Assembly (NCBI GenBank): GCA_026168455.1 | Contig: CM047425.1 | Location: forward strand, 27,149,058 to 27,213,057 | Reading direction: 5' to 3' | From: Theocolax elegans | Taxonomy: Eukaryota > Arthropoda > Insecta > Hymenoptera > Cerocephalidae | DNA length: 64,000 bases | Shown here: positions 44,226-55,489 of the stretch, one piece after another | Layout: every line of letters starts with the position of its first letter | Position numbering within the stretch: the stretch's first letter is position 1 | Position numbers and translations under genes: made by a program | The notes under the pieces: generated by a model | What the model was told of the DNA's origin: nothing | The model's input: only the letters and a program-made list of their open reading frames with translations | Databases searched by the model: none

Positions 44226-44336
44226 GACTATTTTTTCCGTGCAAACTTTGTTTAGGGTGTCCTTCACATATTGACTTCAAACTTCGTATAAATGCGTATT
44301 ATGTGATTATCTAGTGCTTCTGTATTTGCGTTTTGC
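44120..44336. mobile_element. foldback MITE (~217 bp)
   Basis: The ends GCAAAACGCAAATACAGAAG and its reverse complement are perfect over 27 bp. Inner arms continue imperfectly (AGGACACCCTAAA against TTTAGGGTGTCCTT) around GCACGGAAAAA...TTTTTCCGTGC. The single-strand form would be one long hairpin. It occurs within the tail of dispersed repeat copy 1, and part of it is also at the end of copy 2. Confidence 0.75.
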
Positions 44337-44539
44337 AAATAAAACCATAGTATGTTCATTAAGTGTAATAATGTATCCATCTGACTCGGTCGGTAATAAT
44401 CTAGTATGGCACCCCCTTAAGTTGTATTCCGTGACTAGTTCGTCAATGGCATCCTCACTGGAAGCGATGCCCTCTACCAAGTCCAAAACCTTCGCGAATA
44501 ATAATTTCAGCTGCCTCACGCAAACGAATAGCGAATGCT

Positions 44540-47110
44540 CTCGAGCTGATGCACAACATAGTGAAAGAGGATCGTCTGCGGCCCACCTGATTGCATTTAG
44601 TCAAGAAAGAGCACGTCAAGCAGTTACGAATCAGATGGAACCCATATTCAGACTAGACAAGCTTATGCTTGAGCGCGCTTAAACTGCTCTCGTCATTACC
44701 AGATTTGCATATAGATGTTATCGTTTCGTGGTGCCGTAATGAAAACGATAAGAGACAGTCATGGCAAGAATTCGCTGCTTCGATCAAGTATTGCTGCGGA
44801 ATGAGCCAACAGATGTTGTGGAGTCAATAATTCAAGGACTCAAGGGGCAAATGAACCAGTAAGGGACAACGTGATTTGTGTTACCGCTATAACACGCAAG
44901 ATCGTTCCTATGCCACGTGAATCACAGCAGTCAGATCATTTCTACGGAACATGCTGCCACAGCCTGAACGGCTATTCAATCGACCGACAGTGATATCGAC
45001 TGAAAAAATGCTGGATTACACCATCAAAGCAGAGCAGATGATAGAAAGGGAAAATCTGTCGTCTTCAACCTACTGAAGAGAGATTACTGCTACCAGAGAT
45101 GGCGTACAAGCCGAAGAGAAAGATGTCACCAAAGACTAAATTTGTGGCAGTTGAGATAACCTCAGCCGTATCCAGCGAGCCTGATGTTGTCGACTGGATA
45201 GTCAAGAGGTTAGAGGATGTACTGTGACCCATCTCATGCAACTGGCGTCGACAACTCGCGAATCCGTAGGAGTATCTCTCTGAAATCTCGCTCAGCAAAT
45301 AACTGATCACCAGGTAACCATTCTCCGAGAAAGAAGAGATCTGGAAAGCCTTGAGAACTCGGAAGAAATTCCAAAAATCATCAGGCGATAGACAAGGTGA
45401 ATGCACCTAGAGAACAAGGGAACTGATAGTCGAAGATAACGAAAAGCTCAATTTTCAAACTTACTAAGCCTCTCAGCTGCTCAGGATTTGGGAAGCTTGG
45501 ATTTTTTCGTAGATATAGTTGAACCTGCTAGTGACAACTCAAAGATTTGAGTCCCTATTGTATTATATTAGTTGGGAACAAATTAGCTCCGATTGGTCGA
45601 ACGGTATGGATAGGAGCGAAAATAAGCCTAAAAATGAGGAACGTGTCCCTTAAAGCTCGAACCAATCTCACCACACCAATCGGAGAATAAGAGTCGTTGG
45701 TGGCTTCTAATGGAGGTTGAATCCTTTCGTTTAAGTGCTTTATACGATCTCGGAGCCTTCGCAACCGTCATAAGTCCCAGCGATCTACAGATGGCCGCTG
45801 TATTAGGCAAGAAGCTCATTGTGGCGAACGCTGGACGCGTTAAAACGACGGATGGTAGTTATTAACCGCTAACTAGTCTTATTTTCCTACCATGCACTGT
45901 CGGAAACGAGACAGGTGAAATGCGGGTAGCGATCATACTCAGACTTGACGCAAATTGATATGCGGGTGTATCTCCTCCTCGAAGTGGCTCGCATTGTAGC
46001 ATCGGATGTATGGTCAATCTCACGTCAGTAAAGATAGGAGACGCAACCGAGGCGGAAAGAGAAGAGCTTCAAAACTTGCTAAACCTAGTAGTGTCCAGTA
46101 CTTCTCTTAAGATAGGACGAACCTAACTTATAGAGCACTCTATTAACGCCACGTCCGAAAGATGTTATAACAAAATATCGTAGAACCCTCGGACAGTGTT
46201 TGTTCAATCCTGGTAGTTATAGTACGCAAGAAAAATGGATCACATCCATTCTGTTTTGACTTCAGGAAAGCCAATGCACTAACGAACCCAGACGGTTATC
46301 CACTATCGTGCATGTAGGATGTTTTGCGCAAGCTGAAGAGATGCCAGTAAATCAGTACTCTGAACATAATCTTAGCGTACCATCAAATACAACTGCATTA
46401 CTCAAAATGAGTTACGCCTGTATACGAGTTTACTGATCGAGGAAGGGGATTACACCAGCTTAAGCGAATACTGTATTGATTGACATATTATTCCTGATTT
46501 CTTCCAAGACCTTTGAATGTCATAAGAATATTTCGAGACGATGGTCAAACGACTGATCGAAGCCAAATTAACAGTGAACAAGGACAAATATGCCTTCTGT
46601 CAAGCTGAGGTTTGATATATTGGCGTACAGGTCAACATGTATGGAATCCGACTTGACCTAGCCAAAATGGAGCCAATAGAGATTTACTTGATTCAAGAAG
46701 AACTTCAAGCAGATTTGACGCTTTCTTAGTATGGCTTCAGCGTACAGGCGCGTTATGTCTGATTACGTCACAATCACCGAACCTCTTACCTGTCTTTTGA
46801 AGAAGAACGAAGCCTACGTGTGGTTAGATGAACAGGAATAAGCTTTTTAGCAATCAAGGGGAATTATCATGACTGCTCCAACTCTTGCAGATGGACTTTA
46901 TAGTCTACGTCCTCATTTAAGAAAGAAACAGAGAGAAGAATGTGATCTAGTTTGCCAGTTCTATCCTCACAGCACCGGAAACGAATTATACCATGACGGA
47001 GAGGAAATGCTTGGCCGTTGTTTAGGCACTAAGAACCCCTTCGGCTCCTATTGCCCATGGATAATTAGCAAACTGCGCGGCGCAAGAAAAAGTGCCAGCA
47101 GCGACTGAAG
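44540..47110 (+). pseudogene. very decayed Gypsy gag-pol
   Basis: Scattered across frames, the order of Gypsy Pol is still visible. Protease-like SFRLSALYDLGAFATVISPS lies at about 45718-45780, then ANAGRVKTTDGS. RT entry FDFRKANALTNPDGYPLS lies at about 46252-46307 followed by VLRKLKR. RT thumb-like text (NKDKYAFCQAEV-like) is near 46580, and MTAPTLADG near 46869 corresponds to the RT/RNase H junction. Many stops and shifts. It is related in sequence to, but far older than, the Gypsy copy at 21-29.7 kb. Boundaries are approximate; no LTRs were recognised. Confidence 0.65.
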
Positions 47111-47724
47111 ACTGAGGTGGCCTTTAAGAAGGCTGTTAAAGAGCACCAACGCTCAACAGAAAGCGGACTAAAGAAAAAAGAGGGCTGCTGAGCTAGAGGT
47201 TAATCTGCAGCCTCAACCTTCAACGAGTAAGAATAAAGGCACGTAAAAGCCAAGATTCCCGTTCTGATGCTGTAAAGTGGTCACTTAACTGAAAAAGTGC
47301 CCTCGCATTCGACCCTATGCTGAAATCAAAGCGGCGTACAAGAAGTTGGGCCGACCAAAGGAATTTAGAGATCAGCGATCTTAACCCTCCTTGGTAGATT
47401 ATCTATCTCGACAACCAATTAATATAATTCACTCGTTTTTTGGGTAATTGTCTTTACCGCCTTCTCCGGTATCTATCCTAGTCGGCCAATCCGTGGACAT
47501 AAGGCCCAACATACGATTATAAAGCCAAAAGACTTCTTTGGTTACTGACAGCATTGCACGGGAATCGTGGTTACTTCTAGGCACACTGTGGGACTTATTC
47601 ACCTAGATAGGTGAACCGGAATTAATTGGGCCTAGTTTGAGCCTTATGCTTCTCCAGGCCACACGCCATTATACAATATAAAATAAAAATAATATAAAGT
47701 AAAAAGTACATATAGGGCACTTTA
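47111..47724. other. spacer, possibly the tail of the decayed Gypsy
   Basis: Composition is less AT-rich than typical spacer. A frame near 47266-47390 reads KCPRIRPYAEIKAAYKKLG, possibly retroelement-derived. Nothing firm. Confidence 0.3.
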
Positions 47725-47728
47725 TTAA

Positions 47729-47868
47729 CCTTTAGACTGCCGGCATGGCTCATATATGAGCCACCTGTAACCTTGACATCTACTCTAGAGATATGAGGTG
47801 TTTTTATGTATAAATTTTGCACATCAAAAATATCAATTTATAAGGCAAAAATTCCGGCAGTCTAAAGG
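47729..47868. mobile_element. piggyBac-type MITE (140 bp) with TTAA target sites
   Basis: TTAA flanks both ends (47725-47728 and 47869-47872). Terminal repeats are 15 bp: CCTTTAGACTGCCGG at the left and its reverse complement at the right. Next to the left end is the palindrome GGCTCATATATGAGCC. TTAA duplication with CC...GG ends is diagnostic of the piggyBac superfamily. Confidence 0.85.
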
Positions 47869-47872
47869 TTAA

Positions 47873-48552
47873 AATCAGATATTATGAGTTGGCTTTGAAA
47901 ATTAATCAGTGATCGATTATGTTCATAGATTAATTGTATCACCTGTTAGTTTTCAATTGCAAAAACATGCAAAGCTTCTTATTCTAAACAACTTTTGTAT
48001 CTGACAAATTTTGATTTGGAGCATATTTACTAAGATATTGTTAGATAAACATTATTATTTCGAGCCAATCAGAGCGCGGCAGCCGGCGATTGGCGGAGCA
48101 GTGAGACCGAAACCGGTGCGTGGAGGTAGCGCCCGGAGGGGGGCAAACGAAGTCGAGAACGTAAACAAACTCACATAGTCGTCGTTTCATATGCTATTGC
48201 AAAAACGTTAATATGCGACAAAATTAATTAATTGCCAGAGATTGAAAAATGGCTGGTTATGGAACTGTCAAGCCTCAAAATTAATTATTTATTTAATTGC
48301 TTTACGTATTTTAAGTGATTTATTATTTAATAAAATTATTCTGTAGGATCATTGAATTTGCTTCAAGTAATAAATTTTATAATTTAAAATAATTTGCTGG
48401 GTAACACATCGAATTATTCTTTTTTAACACTCTTCTTTGCTTTTATTTTAGCTAAATAGCATAAAAAGCATTGCTACATAAGCTAATACTGTCTATTAGC
48501 TAATGTAGACATATCGGATCTTCTCGTCTAGACTAAGATAGATCGTCAAGAG
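47873..48552. other. spacer with a GC-rich patch carrying CCAAT-box motifs
   Basis: At 48062-48170, a GC-rich island in AT-rich DNA contains GAGCCAATCAGAGCGCGG and the inverse CGATTGGCGG. These are CCAAT boxes in opposite orientations, as in some promoters, but no transcript or ORF can be tied to it. Confidence 0.3.
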
Positions 48553-48625
48553 ACTAAGATAGTCAAGCGGTAGAGTATCCGACTGATACGCGCTACGACG
48601 GGGTTCGATTCCCGGCCAGTGCAGA
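48553..48625 (+). ncRNA. tRNA-like sequence (tRNA pseudogene or SINE head)
   Basis: A-box-like TAGTCAAGCGGTAGAGTA (48560-48577) and a perfect B box GGTTCGATTCC (48602-48612) stand at tRNA spacing. The acceptor and anticodon stems do not pair, so it is not a functional tRNA. It ends CAGTGCAGAT followed by a T-rich tail, as does the related sequence at 51232-51305. Confidence 0.55.
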
Positions 48626-49487
48626 TATTTTTATTCCACTTTTAATGTTTAAATAATTAGATTAAACATTTGTGGAAAATTGTAAAATTTATAATTTTAT
48701 TATTTTTTTTTACATATTTGCCATTTTTGGTTAAAATATCAATCCGATAACACCAAAAATGACAAAGTTGCTAATAATAAATTAACTAAATAATTTTTAT
48801 TAATTATTAAAACTCAATTAAATATTTTGAGTGAAACCGCACTAAAATATAACTTTTGAAATTATTGTTTATTACAATTTACAATGAAAATTGGTATCAA
48901 ACCAATTTTCAATGAAATTGTAAGTTTTACAATAATATAGCACTAGCGTAACTATATTTATGCATAAATAATGCATCTTGTAAAATATCACACTACGTGT
49001 ATTATATTTAAACAATATAATTATTAATACATTAATCATTTATTATAAAAGAATATCGACGAACAGCCAGCATACGACGTCACAGGCTAACACACGCACA
49101 TATCGATGCGTGTACATGAGATACCGATGGTGAGGGACTTAAATCCTCAGCAAAATCAAGCTGAGTCTACCGAAACGGGAGAGTTTCCTTGATAAAACCA
49201 GCGGCTCTCGCTGCCTCGGCAGCATTTTCGTTGAGGACGACGAACATATCATGCGGCCTCTCCACGCTGGTCGAGTCCCGCGTGAACAGACTCATATAAA
49301 TTTTAACTATTAGTTCCGCAAGCAAGTTATGTAAAGGGGTTTTTCCAACACCCAACATGAATATATAATAAATTCTTGTTATTTGATTTTAATTGATTTT
49401 CTTTTAATTATTAAATGTTAATTTCTATCAAATTACCTATATATGGCAACCTCTTATGATGTCTTAAGGATCTTAATGGCATTCTTA
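48626..49487. other. spacer with one unrecognised minus-strand ORF
   Basis: AT-rich except 49060-49360, which is of mixed composition and holds a 63-codon minus-strand ORF (49358-49167; text such as MFVVLNENAAEAARAAGFIK). It is not recognised; it could be a relic of an exon or element. Confidence 0.3.
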
Positions 49488-49642
49488 AGGTAACGCGTGA
49501 TGAGAGAATTTGATTTCTCTCAGACCTACGTCACTGAATGCAATTGGAGATTTTTAGACTTCGATTGTGAATACTTCTCAATTCATTAGGTGACGCGAGA
49601 TAAGAGAATTTGTTTTCTCTTTGAACTACGTCACTGAATTGA
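49488..49642. repeat. direct repeat pair, 100-bp offset, each with a small hairpin
   Basis: Copy 1 (49488-49545) and copy 2 (49588-49642) share AGGTRACGCG, a GAGAGAATTTG...TTCTCTC stem and CTACGTCACTGAAT. The two units are ~55 bp long with an AT-rich spacer. Confidence 0.6.
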
Positions 49643-50686
49643 AGTAGTATCGCAATCATAAGTGGTTTCCAATAACAAGTTAACTCAACGAATAAATCGA
49701 TGGCTCCTGATCATATAATGCTATTTCAAAAAACGATTTCATACAATGCTAATTCAAAAGAATGTTTCATATCATTCTATTTCAGAAAGTTCTTTCATAG
49801 AAGGCTATTTTAAAAAGTTCTTTCATATATAATGCTATTTCAAAAAACTGTTTCATATAATTCCATTTCAAAATAAATTTCATATAATGCTATTTGAAAA
49901 ATACTTTCATAAGATTCTATTTGAGAATGTGATTTCATATAATTCTATTTGAAAAAACAATTTCATATGATGCTATTTAAAACGTAATTTTATAGAATGA
50001 TGTTTTAAAAAGTGACAAAATAATTCTATCGAACCCGGGACTTTATTCAGTAAGACTAAAATCCCTAAAAGGTAAATAAAAGAAATTACTTAATTTTTAA
50101 TGTTAATAATACGATATAATTAAATTATTTTAAATGAATGCAATGTTTATTACTTATTAATAAAACTTTTAATTTCAGCATTAACATTATAGTTTACTTG
50201 AATAAACAATTTTTGTATCTATTTAAACAAAATATTTTTACATCAATTTTTTAAAAAAATTTCATTTTTTAAAATATTTTATTTAAATAGATACAAAAAT
50301 TGTTTATTCAAGTAAACTGTAATGTTAATGCTGAAATTAAAAGTTTTATTAATAAGTAATAAACATTGCATTCATTTAAAATAATTTAATTATATCGTAT
50401 TATTAACATTAAAAATTAAGTAATTTCTTTTATTTACCTTTTAGGGATTTTAGTCTTACTGAATAAAGTCCCGGGTTCGATAGAATTATTTTGTCACTTT
50501 TTAAAAGATCATTCTATAAAATTACGTTTTAAATAGCATCATATGAAATTGTTTTTTCAAATAGAATAAATAGAATCTTATGAAAGTATTTTTCAAATAG
50601 CATTATATGAAATTTATTTTGAAATGGAATTATATGAAACAGTTTTTTGAAATAGCTTTATATGAAAGAACTTTTTGAAATAGCCT

Positions 50687-52062
50687 CCCGATAAGGACAA
50701 AGAAATAAATAATATTTTTTAAAGAATTCTTTTTAAATTCTATTTTTTCAAAGAATTTAAAAAGAATTCTTTACAATAACTTATAAATATAACGAATGTC
50801 CGGTATATTGTAATGCTTTAAATATTAATAAAGAATTCTTTAAATTCGAATGAAATTTTACGAATGGTATATCCCATTAAAGAAATATTAAAGAAGTGAA
50901 AAAGAAATCATTTATTACAAAAAAATAATTAAATATTTGAAAAGTATTCTTTTATACTTCTAAAAGTCATTCCTCATAAAAACAACCCAAAGATTCTCAA
51001 AGAACTCTTTTTCAATTCTTTTTTGAGTTTTCTTTATGCGGATTGTAACGTCGTTTTAAACCGTTAAGAAAGAATTCTTTTTGATTTCTTTTATAAATCA
51101 CTCTCTAAATTTTGAAGAATGAAATTTCAAATTTTCTATTTTATTTAGCATTTTAAACATTTGAATTTATTAAATATATATTTTCTGAAATTAAATAGAA
51201 TATACATTAAATAACGAAAAAAATCTGCACCGGACGTCGGGATTCGAACCTGGGACCCTCTGCGTCAAAGTCGGAAACCTTACCGCTTGCGCCATCAACA
51301 CGTTTTTACATTTTACTTCGAATCGTCCTTATTTGTTACACCCCGATTGAATAATTCCGGAACTTTATTAATATTCAATGCATTATTCCGTTATTAATAC
51401 CAATAAACTAATGATTTAGTCGGTTTGTAAGTAAAGTAAGCACATTCCTGTCGATTCAGATTTGTCAAATACTTTAATTAGTTGTATAAAAGTACAATAA
51501 TAGGCAACTTAACCTATAATTGAGAATCAGAAAAATTCCATAATGTTTACTATACATGCTATAACCATTTATTGAAAGTCATATATTAATAATTGGTGCA
51601 AGTGTGCATAAGTAATTTATTAGAATATTTCACTATAAAGTGACATAATGAATTTATTACATAACAATCAATAAACGAATATTTAAATATATTCAATAAT
51701 ATATAACCTATAAAGACAAAAAAAAGAATTGAAAAAGAACTCTTTTTCAATATTTTTATGGCGTTTATATGGCGTACTTTAATATTTAAAAGAATATTAG
51801 TTTTTAACTTTTTTTTGAATTCAAAAAGACTACTTTATAAATACTTATAACTATTTATAACAATTCAAAAAGAATACTTTTTAACTACTTATATTGTATA
51901 CATAGAATAATTTTCATTTAATCAATAATTTTATATATATTATTCAAATTTTGGATCATAAAGAAAACTTTATAGATACTTATTTAATACTTATAGAATT
52001 ATTTATCGCGGACATTCGTTAATTCTTAAAGAATCCTTTTTTTCAAAAGTGCGCTTATCGGG
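50687..52062. mobile_element. nested 1.38-kb insertion with CCCGATAAG termini
   Basis: It splits the right arm of the foldback. Removing it and one CT restores the arm exactly as predicted by the left arm. Ends are CCCGATAAG and CTTATCGGG; the 2-bp direct repeat CT flanks it. The interior is full of AAAGAATTCTTT-type inverted motifs and contains a tRNA-like segment. No protein; superfamily unknown. Confidence 0.7.
51232..51305 (-). ncRNA. tRNA-like sequence (SINE head or pseudogene)
   Basis: Minus strand: A-box-like TGGCGCAAGCGGTAAGGT and B box GGTTCGAATCCC at tRNA spacing. It ends CGGTGCAGAT then T-rich, like 48553-48625. The anticodon arm (TCCGACTTTGACGC) does not form a stem and the acceptor ends do not pair. 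Confidence 0.55.
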
Positions 52063-52160
52063 CTTCTATGAAAGAACTTTATGAAATAGAATGATATGAA
52101 ACATTCTTTTGAATTAGCATTGTATGAAATCGTTTTTTGAAATATGATTAGGAGCCATCG

Positions 52161-52545
52161 AAATGCTCATTCATCAATTTGCTGTTGGATGGGGTAATAT
52201 CTCTACCCTCCACGGATCGATGAATTAAATAAGATAGAAATTCAAAAAAAGGAGTTTCTCTCTTATTTTTTATTATGTGAATAAATTGGACCGTCACAAT
52301 GTATAATTAATTCAATTAATACTTTCATCATTCAGTCTAAAGCATAAATTGAAAAAAATTATTATTTTAAATGGAAATAATTAATTAATAATTTCATGTA
52401 CAAATATTTTAACAATTTTCAAATGGTTTATAAATTCAATTACTATTGTTAATTTATTATAAACAATTGTAATAACAGTTTAAAAAGAAACTTATTTTTT
52501 CTACACAATTCGTAAACACGTTATGCTTTAATTTTACTAGCATCG
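52161..52545. other. AT-rich spacer
   Basis: No gene or structured repeat seen. Confidence 0.4.
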
Positions 52546-53110
52546 CCATCATCTTTTGAAAAATTATATTACGTTAATTTTTACATAAATAATTGGACAA
52601 CTATTGCTGTACACTTTCCATGCAATCGATCTTCGAATTTTACAACCTTATTTTTATAAGCACAATTTGACATTTAGTGCTTCACTGTCCATGCAATCGT
52701 TTTCCGCACTTTAATACGCAGACGATGCAGAAATTTTACAACCTTATTTTTACAAATATAATTTGACATTTATTGCTTCACTTCTCATGCAATCGTTTTT
52801 TGCATTGTGTTACGCAGTCGATGCTGGAAATTTTAAATCAATAAATTTTACAAAAATAATTTTCAGCTATTCCTGTACACTTTTCATGCAATCCTTTTGT
52901 GTATTTCGAAATACAGACGATGCAGGAATTTTTTAGTGAATAAATTGTTCAATCATCAATTTGAGAGTTAATGCTACGCTTTCCGTGCACTCGTTTTCTG
53001 CATATTGGTATGCAGACGATTCAATGAATTTTTTTTCACTGACATATTTTAGAATAAGGTATTTAATAGTATTGCTACACGTTTGCTGCATTCGATAAAT
53101 AATACGTGAA
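52546..53110. repeat. ~100-bp tandem repeat, about 5 degenerate copies
   Basis: The marker CATGCAATCGTTTT and variants lies near 52619, 52690, 52788, 52887 and 52990. It is followed each time by a GCA...ACGCAGACGATGCA-like segment and an AAATTTTACAAC-like segment. Spacings are 71-103 bp. Immediately followed by dispersed repeat copy 2. Confidence 0.65.
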
Positions 53111-53134
53111 ATTTTTTATAAATTATGCGATCTC

Positions 53135-54175
53135 CAGTCTAACATAACGACAAATATACTCTACGCGGCTGGCTCCCACGAGCCAGCCGCGTAGGCCTCC
53201 GGTACACAATTTTCCGCTTTTTCAAACGGCCTTGATTTTTTTGTCGTTTAACAAATATATCTAAAGTCTATTGATATATAGTTTTGTATTAAACAATAAC
53301 CAAGCATAATTAATTTTTTTATTAAATAAATAATTTATATAATATTTGAATTTTTTCGTTTTTTGAAATGGTTTTTATGTACTTTTTTTTTGTTCAAATA
53401 AATAAGTCTGAAGCTTATCAATGTTCACTTTTGTATTAAACAATAACCAAGATTAATTAGTATATTTGTTAAATAAATAGTAAATAACATTAGAAATATT
53501 ACATTAACTAAAAACCCACTGCTATTTTTTTAAGTCTAGGGATAGATATTTAAATCGTTGATAACCCGCCTAATAATACGATTTCTAGTCTTCCACGCCG
53601 ACAAATATACCCTATGCGGCCGGCTCCCTCGACGATCCAACGCGCGAGCTGGCCACGTAAGGCTCCGGTTGACAATTTTTCGCTTTTTAGCCCCGAGCAA
53701 TATTGGTAAACGTGGAGGCCCGAAAGATGCGAGTGCGCATGTGCGTACATACTTTGGTTGGGTAGAGCGAGAAAGAGTGAGAGGGAGAGGAACAGCGAGC
53801 ATGCGAGCCAGCCGCCATAGCCTCTAAATAAAAATATTTTGGTTTCTTGATCATCTTTGTTTTCTTTTGTTCCCAAATAAATAAGTAAACAACTTGGTCT
53901 TTCTACAATTTGTTTATTGACGTAAGCTCTGTATTATAAAATTAATTTTATTGGCTTCGTATCTAGTACATATCGCCATCATAAGCCCTGTATATTAATT
54001 ATGATAATTAGTGATATCTTGCCACAAACATTTGCGCGAGTGCTTCCACTCTAAGTATATAACATAAAGTACAGACTAGAATCTAAATACAGAGGTACTA
54101 GATAATGGTATAATGTCTTTCTACAAAGTTTTAGGTCAATACAACAAGGACACCCTAAAATATTTCTGCACGGAT
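53135..54175. repeat. dispersed repeat, copy 2 (related to 42836-44225)
   Basis: Collinear with copy 1, including the internal duplicated segment (53135-53235 and 53510-53700), the block CTCTAAATAAAAATATTTTG (53821-53840), the CATTTGCGC/TGCTTCCAC segment, and the end TACAACAAGGACACCCTAAA. The right end has half of the foldback MITE that is complete in copy 1. ORFs inside are frame shadows of this repeat. Confidence 0.65.
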
Positions 54176-54474
54176 TGCGGGATTTCTAGGATTACGGCCA
54201 CCGTATAAAAACTATTTATTATTTTAATAAAATTATTTATTTTAAGTATTTTTATAATGTAGTTAAATGGTGATTTTAATTACAAGTTTTAATTTTAATA
54301 ATATAAAATTTAAAATTATGTAGCGTTTTCAATGGCATTAAATACTGATATAGATTAAAAAGCCTACTTTTTCAAATGATTATACTTGTGATTTGTTTAT
54401 TGTCATAGTAAAATTTGGCTTTATTGGAAATTGTTGTCGTATCATGTCTATTCAATCTATTCTTGAAAGTTTGT
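54176..54474. other. AT-rich spacer beside the Helitron relic
   Basis: No gene recognised; the minus-strand helicase relic begins to the right. Confidence 0.35.
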
Positions 54475-55294
54475 TTAGAATTTTTTCGAGTGATAATTAT
54501 GTATAGCGGATTGCTTTAATTCTATAATTATTATTCGAGTACCGATGCATATTACTCCATATAAATTGAAATTGCTTAGTAACCTAATAATGACTCCTTT
54601 TTTCAACATTAATTTATGTGTTTGTAATCCATTTGGCATTAAAGAATTAAATAATTCCAATGGAATAGATTCATTATGTAATTTGTTTTTTCATCAATTT
54701 TTATACTATCAACACTTAAGTAAACTTTACTTTCACCATCTATTCTATTATAATTTTATTATTATTAGCCACAATATCAACATTCAACCTATAGAGGCCC
54801 GGAATACGCCTCTAGGCGTTAGGGGGCTGACTCACCAACATCGCAACTTCGTTTGGCTCTAACTCGAGGACCTTAGATCACATTCCTATAGAAAAATGCG
54901 ATTTTCAAATTTTTCAAAACCCCGGCCCTCTAAAGGTTAAAGGTGATAAAATAATTTTGACTTTTTAAGTATATAAATCATTTTTACTTACTTTATCTCC
55001 AAACAATTTAACTATTAAATTATTACAAGTAATAGATTTTTATCTTATTATATTTTTATCTATTTCAAATTTCATCGTGTTATTGTTTTCTCCAACATTT
55101 AATAAACACGTATGAAACGTATTTTTTGGATCAATTAATCTTAGATTATTATATAAAGTAAGGATTTTAAATAATTTACACAAACTTCTATTATTGACAC
55201 GTTTTAGAATTCGTGTTCTGTTTTTGTGACAAACAATTGAAAGTATTTGTCTAATATCGTTTGTCATTATGACATAACTATTGAAAAAATACAT
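54475..55294 (-). pseudogene. Helitron PIF1-type helicase relic, C-terminal motifs
   Basis: The minus-strand frame ending at 54475 reads LFNSLMPNGLQTHKLMLKKG and NLYGVICIGTRIIIIEL. This is the late helicase block (SLxPxGLPxHxLxLK, then LCNGTR) of Helitron PIF1-like helicases; just before it lies YLSVDSI. Further upstream (55294-55040) DIRQILSIVCHKNRTRILKR, LCKLFKILTLYNNLRL and CLLNVGENN match the GDFRQxLP and NMR segments. The two parts are separated by a piggyBac-like MITE and frame breaks. Clearly dead. Confidence 0.7.
54788..54936. mobile_element. piggyBac-type MITE (149 bp), older copy
   Basis: Left end CCTATAGAGGCCCGG is preceded by TCAA (a decayed TTAA). Right end is CCCGGCCCTCTAAAGG followed by TTAA (54937-54940). 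The ends are imperfect complements. Related in style to the MITE at 47729, and inserted inside the Helitron helicase relic. Confidence 0.6.
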
Positions 55295-55489
55295 CTAATG
55301 CTTCTAAGCTTTCTTTGAAGTCATTGATATTGATATTTCATTATAAAAAATAGAAACAACTTTTTCTAAAATGTTACTAAGTTTTGAATTTGAAGAAATA
55401 TTGCATGTTGATTATTAATTTGAAACATCAATAGATAAATTAGCTGTAATACCAGTTCTCAACATCAACCGCTATAAAAAACGAAATTT

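Larger units (their letters stand above)
49698..52160. mobile_element. foldback element with arms of ~28-bp subrepeats, interrupted by a nested insertion
   Basis: Left arm 49698-50237; right arm 50272-50686 continued at 52063-52160. Outer ends are CGATGGCTCCT and its complement. The outer half of each arm is ~11 degenerate copies of a 27-30 bp unit (TTTCATATAATGCTATTTCA). The inner half is unique sequence and the loop is about 34 bp. This architecture resembles FB/Galileo-type foldback transposons. No ORF. Confidence 0.8.

Noticed and set aside
44307..44682. 70-aa minus and 122-aa plus ORFs beside the foldback MITE
   Set aside because: They overlap each other, run partly through the MITE, and show no recognisable domain.
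48553..48625. Functional tRNA gene
   Set aside because: A and B boxes are good, but acceptor and anticodon stems do not pair.
50020..50480. TCGAACCCGGGACT inside the foldback arms as a tRNA B box
   Set aside because: It has B-box-like GGTTCGA on one strand, but no A box or cloverleaf around it.
51232..51305. Functional tRNA gene on the minus strand
   Set aside because: Same fault: no anticodon stem and no acceptor pairing.
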